This document shows, one piece after another, positions 5,253 to 8,371 of a stretch of DNA of 8,371 nt. Numbering within the stretch: the stretch's first letter is position 1; the number at the start of each line of letters is the position of its first letter. The stretch is taken from the NCBI GenBank assembly GCA_030640725.1, contig DAOWIV010000271.1:1-8371 (forward strand). Reading direction: 5' to 3'. Origin of the DNA: Methanosarcinales archaeon. GTDB lineage: Archaea; Halobacteriota; Methanosarcinia; Methanosarcinales; Methanogasteraceae. Both the position numbers and the translations under genes were made by a program. Below the pieces are notes generated by a model. The model was given only the letters and a program-made list of their open reading frames with translations, was not told where the DNA came from and searched no databases.

Positions 5253-5445
5253 CATGGCTGGACTGAAAAAAGATCGGAGATGGGCTTGTTTCGGCGAAAA
5301 TGCGGCGGCGCCATGTCATCTCATGCAGGCAGAACCTGCCGGACAACGTATGCGCGGTCGCACCATGTGGGGATGGGCGAAAAGAGATTGACCAACTTTG
5401 GGTTTCGAATAGTGTCCCCCTGGTATGTGTGGTAATCAGAGACCC

Positions 5446-6219
5446 TCATACCGCATGGTGCCCTGCCTCAATAAACCTCGATCTCAACTCACCATAATTC
5501 AATTCACCGAGATCATCGACCACAATATCAGCACCAGCCTCAACAAGGATGGATCGATCCCCGATCCTCCGTACCCCGACGCAAAACATCCCGTTCTCCT
5601 TACCCGCCTCTATCCCGGACGGCGCATCCTCAAACACAATATAATGCTTGATCCTGCCGCCTGATAACTCGTGCATCCGATTCGCTGCAAACGCAAATAT
5701 TTCTGGCTTGCTCTTGCCAGATAATCCCGACGCATCCACATCGAAGAGCGAATAAAGCGTATCCGGTATTCCAGACCTGGGATCGCCGGTTATCTGCATG
5801 ATCAGGTTCTTCGCGTTCTTCGAGGCTGATGCCATCGCCTGAACCACCCCTCGGGCATGTGCTTCAACGATCATCGCAACCGAGGTCTCAAAAACTTCGA
5901 ATCTACCCCCACCGACCAGTTCTTTGAACAGTTCGTTCTTGCGGGTACAGTATTGTTCAAGCATCTCCTCCTTCACATCGTCTGTTTCCACACCGAGCCG
6001 CTCATACACCCCTAAACGCTCAAGGATCGCATTTCCACCCTCGTATCTGGGTCTCCCTGAGACATAATCATGATAGAATCCTGAATCAAGCATGCCTTCG
6101 CCGACGCTCCACGGCGCCATCTCCGCGGTGAGCCGCCATGCCATTTCGTGCGGGCTGTCAACGATGACACCATCGACATCCCAGATGAACCCAACCTCAT
6201 TCTCAAAATCAATCGGCAT
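5446..6219 (-). CDS. pgmB: HAD-superfamily beta-phosphoglucomutase
   Basis: This 257-residue HAD enzyme should interconvert beta-glucose 1-phosphate and glucose 6-phosphate through an aspartyl phosphate. Motif I is DVDGV, with nucleophile Asp14 and acid/base Asp16. The cap segment near 54-66 (SGRPRYEGGNAIL) matches the arginine-containing cap loop of beta-phosphoglucomutases. Motif II is SASKN (131-135), the same string as in the Lactococcus enzyme. Motif III is Lys171 in KSKPEIF, and motif IV is FEDAPSGIEAG with Glu197 and Asp198. It is somewhat longer than the roughly 220-residue bacterial enzyme. The ATG overlaps the last 11 bases of the GH65 gene and has GGTGA about six bases upstream. 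That pairing supports beta-glucose 1-phosphate as substrate. A phosphatase of the same subfamily is the main alternative. Confidence 0.85.
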   Translation of the reverse strand: MPIDFENEVGFIWDVDGVIVDSPHEMAWRLTAEMAPWSVGEGMLDSGFYHDYVSGRPRYEGGNAILERLGVYERLGVETDDVKEEMLEQYCTRKNELFKELVGGGRFEVFETSVAMIVEAHARGVVQAMASASKNAKNLIMQITGDPRSGIPDTLYSLFDVDASGLSGKSKPEIFAFAANRMHELSGGRIKHYIVFEDAPSGIEAGKENGMFCVGVRRIGDRSILVEAGADIVVDDLGELNYGELRSRFIEAGHHAV

Positions 6220-8371
6220 ACATTATCACCTTCCGCTTGTTTCCGGATATCTCATAAAGCCTGCCCCTAACCTCTATCGGAAGCGTGACACCTGCGCCGT
6301 CACCGCCATCATCACTGACTGATCTAAATAATATACCCACACCGCCGGTTAATATGTCGAATTCAAGTTTGAATCCCTGCCAGCACAGGTTGAACCGCAG
6401 CCGCTTCCAGTTTTCCGGCAATTTAGGGTTCACAGTGAGTATTTCATCCAAACTGCCATCTCCTTTAGTCTTGATGCGCACACCAGCAAACCCGAAGACC
6501 ACTGCCTGCCAGACACCCCCCAGCGATGCTGCATGGATGCCGTGCTTCACATTGCCGTAATTGTCATAAAGATCGCCGTATAACGCGTATTTAAGATATT
6601 TATACGCCCTATCCACATCTCCTGCCTCTGTGCACAGGATCGCGTAGATGCTTGGACTGAGCGAGGACTCATGGGTGGTCCTGCGATCGTAATAGTCCAG
6701 ATTTACCGTCTTTACGTCGTCCGGGAAGTCTTCGTTGAATAAATGCAGCAGCAATACCACGTCCGCCTGTTTTACCAGTTGTGACTCGTGCGCACGCTCA
6801 AGCGGCACTGCATCCGGGAATATCGGCATTCCACGCTCGTTCCACTTCTCGATGGTCACATCGAGCTTATCAAAGTATCCTGAGAACTCCTCGATCATGT
6901 CGTCCTCAAGAACCGTAAATTCAATGTTGTCTGCGATCTTTCGCCACTCATCGAGCTCTGATTGCTTCAGACCAATCTTTTCGCAAAGGGTTTTTCGTTT
7001 ATCCGGATACCTCCCGAGAATTTCGGCATAGACCAGGACGCCGCACCGCAGATTCCATCTGGCAAGGTAGTTGGTGTATGCATTGTTATCAACGCACTCC
7101 TGATACTCGTTCGGACCGATTACGTCTTTTATCTCGTACTTTCCGGTGGTGTCGTTGTATACTACCCTACCTGCCCAGAACCGAGCCGTCTCAAGAATGA
7201 TCTCGGCTCCGTAATTTAGCAGGAACCCGGTATCAGCCGTCGCCCTGTAGTACTGGTACACCGCATAAGCGATGTCACCGGCGATATGGTGCTCACGCTC
7301 CATCGTATGCACGTCGATGATCGTTCCTTCCGGATTCACCCACGTTTTCGGAGTAACCTCCTCTCCGGTCTCTGCTGACTCCCATGGAAAGAGTGCGCCG
7401 GGTAGATTCTGGCTTCTCGCATTTTTCCGGGCTTCATCCAGCCTGTAATACCGGTACATCAGTAGATTTCTTGCGATACCCGGGTATGTGAACGTAAAGA
7501 AGGGGAGCACGAAAAGTTCGGTGTCCCAGAAGAAATGCCCGTTGTACCAGCTGCTGGTCAGTGCTTTGGGCGCTATGCTGACCTGATCATCAGATCTGCT
7601 GCCTGCGATCATCAGATGGTACAGATTGAACCGCAGTGCTTTCATTGCATCAGGATCGCCGTCGATCACGATATCTGCCGCTGACCACAATTCATCCCAT
7701 TTATCATTGTGTGCTGCAAGCATTCCGTCGAAGCCTGTGTCCCGACTCTGTTTCAGGGCATCAACGGTCACATCACGGATATTGCGGGTATCTCCCAGCG
7801 GAGCGTCGCGCGATGTGTATATCGAGACGATCTTTTTAAACGTGTAGACTATCCCTTTGTGGGCTTTAAATCGCAAGCTTTCGGTTAATTTGCCATCAGC
7901 AAACTCGGATGTGCGAAGAACGTCATCGCCGCCGCTATCGCTGCTCTGTACCGAGAGATCAGCGGCATAAGCGATCATGCGTCCGGAATCGTTCAATTTC
8001 ACATCCAGATAGCAGATACCGTCTGTCTGGTCAGCTTCCACAACGCTGTAATGCTTGATTTCAGTACCCATCTCCTTTCTTATATTCAGCGTCGATGCGT
8101 CGATGCTGCTTTCTACGAGAATGTCCATGTCTGAGCCCAGGGCGACGAAATAAACCCGCATCAGCATGATATGCTCATCAGCCGCACTGAATGCACGAAG
8201 CGACCGATACTCATGCAACCCGCTCTTCTTCGATTGATAGCTGGTTCTGCGGACAAGCGTTCCGTGCTTCATGTCAAGGACGCGTTCGTGCCCGGTCACC
8301 TCCATCTGATCTATCGCAACCGGCTCACCATCTGCGTATAACCGGAAACCGACCGGACCGGGTAGATTTAC
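6209..8371 (-). CDS. GH65 family alpha-glucoside phosphorylase, N-terminus outside window
   Basis: At least 720 residues are present, and the frame is open through the window edge. An internal ATG at 8305 is not the start, because the preceding in-frame residues (NLPGPVGFRLYADGEPV) fit the family's N-terminal domain. GH65 enzymes cleave disaccharides such as maltose, trehalose or kojibiose with phosphate, giving beta-glucose 1-phosphate. Counting from that internal ATG, NGHFFWDTELF is at 255-265. The catalytic acid is Glu400 in IGPNEYQECVDNNAYTN. KQADV is at 512-516, and the phosphate-site THESSLS is at 544-550. No signal peptide can be judged, but the family and partner suggest the cytosol. 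Some 40-60 residues are probably missing. The exact disaccharide cannot be read from the sequence. The overlapping HAD gene points to a phosphorylase rather than a hydrolase. Confidence 0.93.
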   Translation of the reverse strand, partial: VNLPGPVGFRLYADGEPVAIDQMEVTGHERVLDMKHGTLVRRTSYQSKKSGLHEYRSLRAFSAADEHIMLMRVYFVALGSDMDILVESSIDASTLNIRKEMGTEIKHYSVVEADQTDGICYLDVKLNDSGRMIAYAADLSVQSSDSGGDDVLRTSEFADGKLTESLRFKAHKGIVYTFKKIVSIYTSRDAPLGDTRNIRDVTVDALKQSRDTGFDGMLAAHNDKWDELWSAADIVIDGDPDAMKALRFNLYHLMIAGSRSDDQVSIAPKALTSSWYNGHFFWDTELFVLPFFTFTYPGIARNLLMYRYYRLDEARKNARSQNLPGALFPWESAETGEEVTPKTWVNPEGTIIDVHTMEREHHIAGDIAYAVYQYYRATADTGFLLNYGAEIILETARFWAGRVVYNDTTGKYEIKDVIGPNEYQECVDNNAYTNYLARWNLRCGVLVYAEILGRYPDKRKTLCEKIGLKQSELDEWRKIADNIEFTVLEDDMIEEFSGYFDKLDVTIEKWNERGMPIFPDAVPLERAHESQLVKQADVVLLLHLFNEDFPDDVKTVNLDYYDRRTTHESSLSPSIYAILCTEAGDVDRAYKYLKYALYGDLYDNYGNVKHGIHAASLGGVWQAVVFGFAGVRIKTKGDGSLDEILTVNPKLPENWKRLRFNLCWQGFKLEFDILTGGVGILFRSVSDDGGDGAGVTLPIEVRGRLYEISGNKRKVIMYAD

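Larger units (their letters stand above)
5146..5445. other. Intergenic region upstream of rpoL
   Basis: Three hundred bases separate the end of the HAD gene from rpoL. Open frames here have no recognisable protein character. Visible elements are an A-T-rich promoter-like string close to rpoL (5192-5204), a 13-bp tandem duplication (5227-5252), an A6 run at 5266-5271 (T6 on the minus strand, a possible terminator for the HAD gene) and a small hairpin, GCAGG/CCTGC at 5325-5339. I see no tRNA or box C/D RNA. Confidence 0.6.

Noticed and set aside
5229..5300. Possible box C/D-like motifs (TGATGG, CTGA) upstream of rpoL
   Set aside because: The C-box matches are imperfect, no proper C'/D' pair is present, and the flanks do not form the closing stem.
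5146..5346. Upstream extension of the rpoL frame
   Set aside because: The added residues have no resemblance to Rpo11, whereas the protein from 5145 has the normal length and start.
5399..5419. GGTTTCGAAT resembling a tRNA T-arm
   Set aside because: The T-arm does not pair properly, and no acceptor stem, D-arm or anticodon arm can be placed around it.

Overview
The window comes from an archaeon, most likely a methanogen-related euryarchaeon. It carries Rpo11 (RpoL), a small RNA polymerase subunit confined to archaea and eukaryotes, together with a block of A-type ATP synthase genes and an archaeal-type UMP kinase. The genus cannot be named from sequence alone.

Layout. Positions 1-162 hold no assignable gene; they contain a TATA-like box and a perfect 10-bp inverted repeat. 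Two small plus-strand genes follow (175-348 and 360-719): a protein with four CxxC pairs in a FYVE/RING/AN1-like cross-brace order, and a PH/GRAM-like protein. A gene-free, AT-rich stretch (720-1076) separates these from convergent minus-strand genes. It holds a T-rich hairpin, a longer hairpin oriented as a terminator for the minus strand, and three tandem CACAGA-type 10-mers enclosed by an imperfect inverted repeat.

From 8371 down to 1077 every gene is on the minus strand. Read in the direction of transcription, the first pair is a GH65 glycoside phosphorylase (its N-terminus lies outside the window) overlapping a beta-phosphoglucomutase-type HAD enzyme. Together these suggest phosphorolysis or synthesis of an alpha-glucoside by way of beta-glucose 1-phosphate and glucose 6-phosphate. 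A 300-base gap with a 13-bp tandem duplication follows, and then rpoL, atpH, atpI, atpK, atpE and pyrH in close succession.

The ATP synthase genes atpH-I-K-E encode the peripheral stalk (H, E), the membrane stator (I, subunit a) and the rotor ring (K, subunit c). The remaining subunits C, F, A, B and D, which follow E in the classical HIKECFABD operon, are absent. A UMP kinase gene takes that place, joined to atpE by a 4-base ATGA overlap. The stalk/membrane half of the enzyme is therefore separated from its catalytic half and grouped with RNA polymerase and pyrimidine nucleotide genes.

The observations most worth pursuing are the cross-brace zinc-finger plus PH/GRAM pair, the split ATP synthase operon, and the repeat element in the 720-1076 gap.
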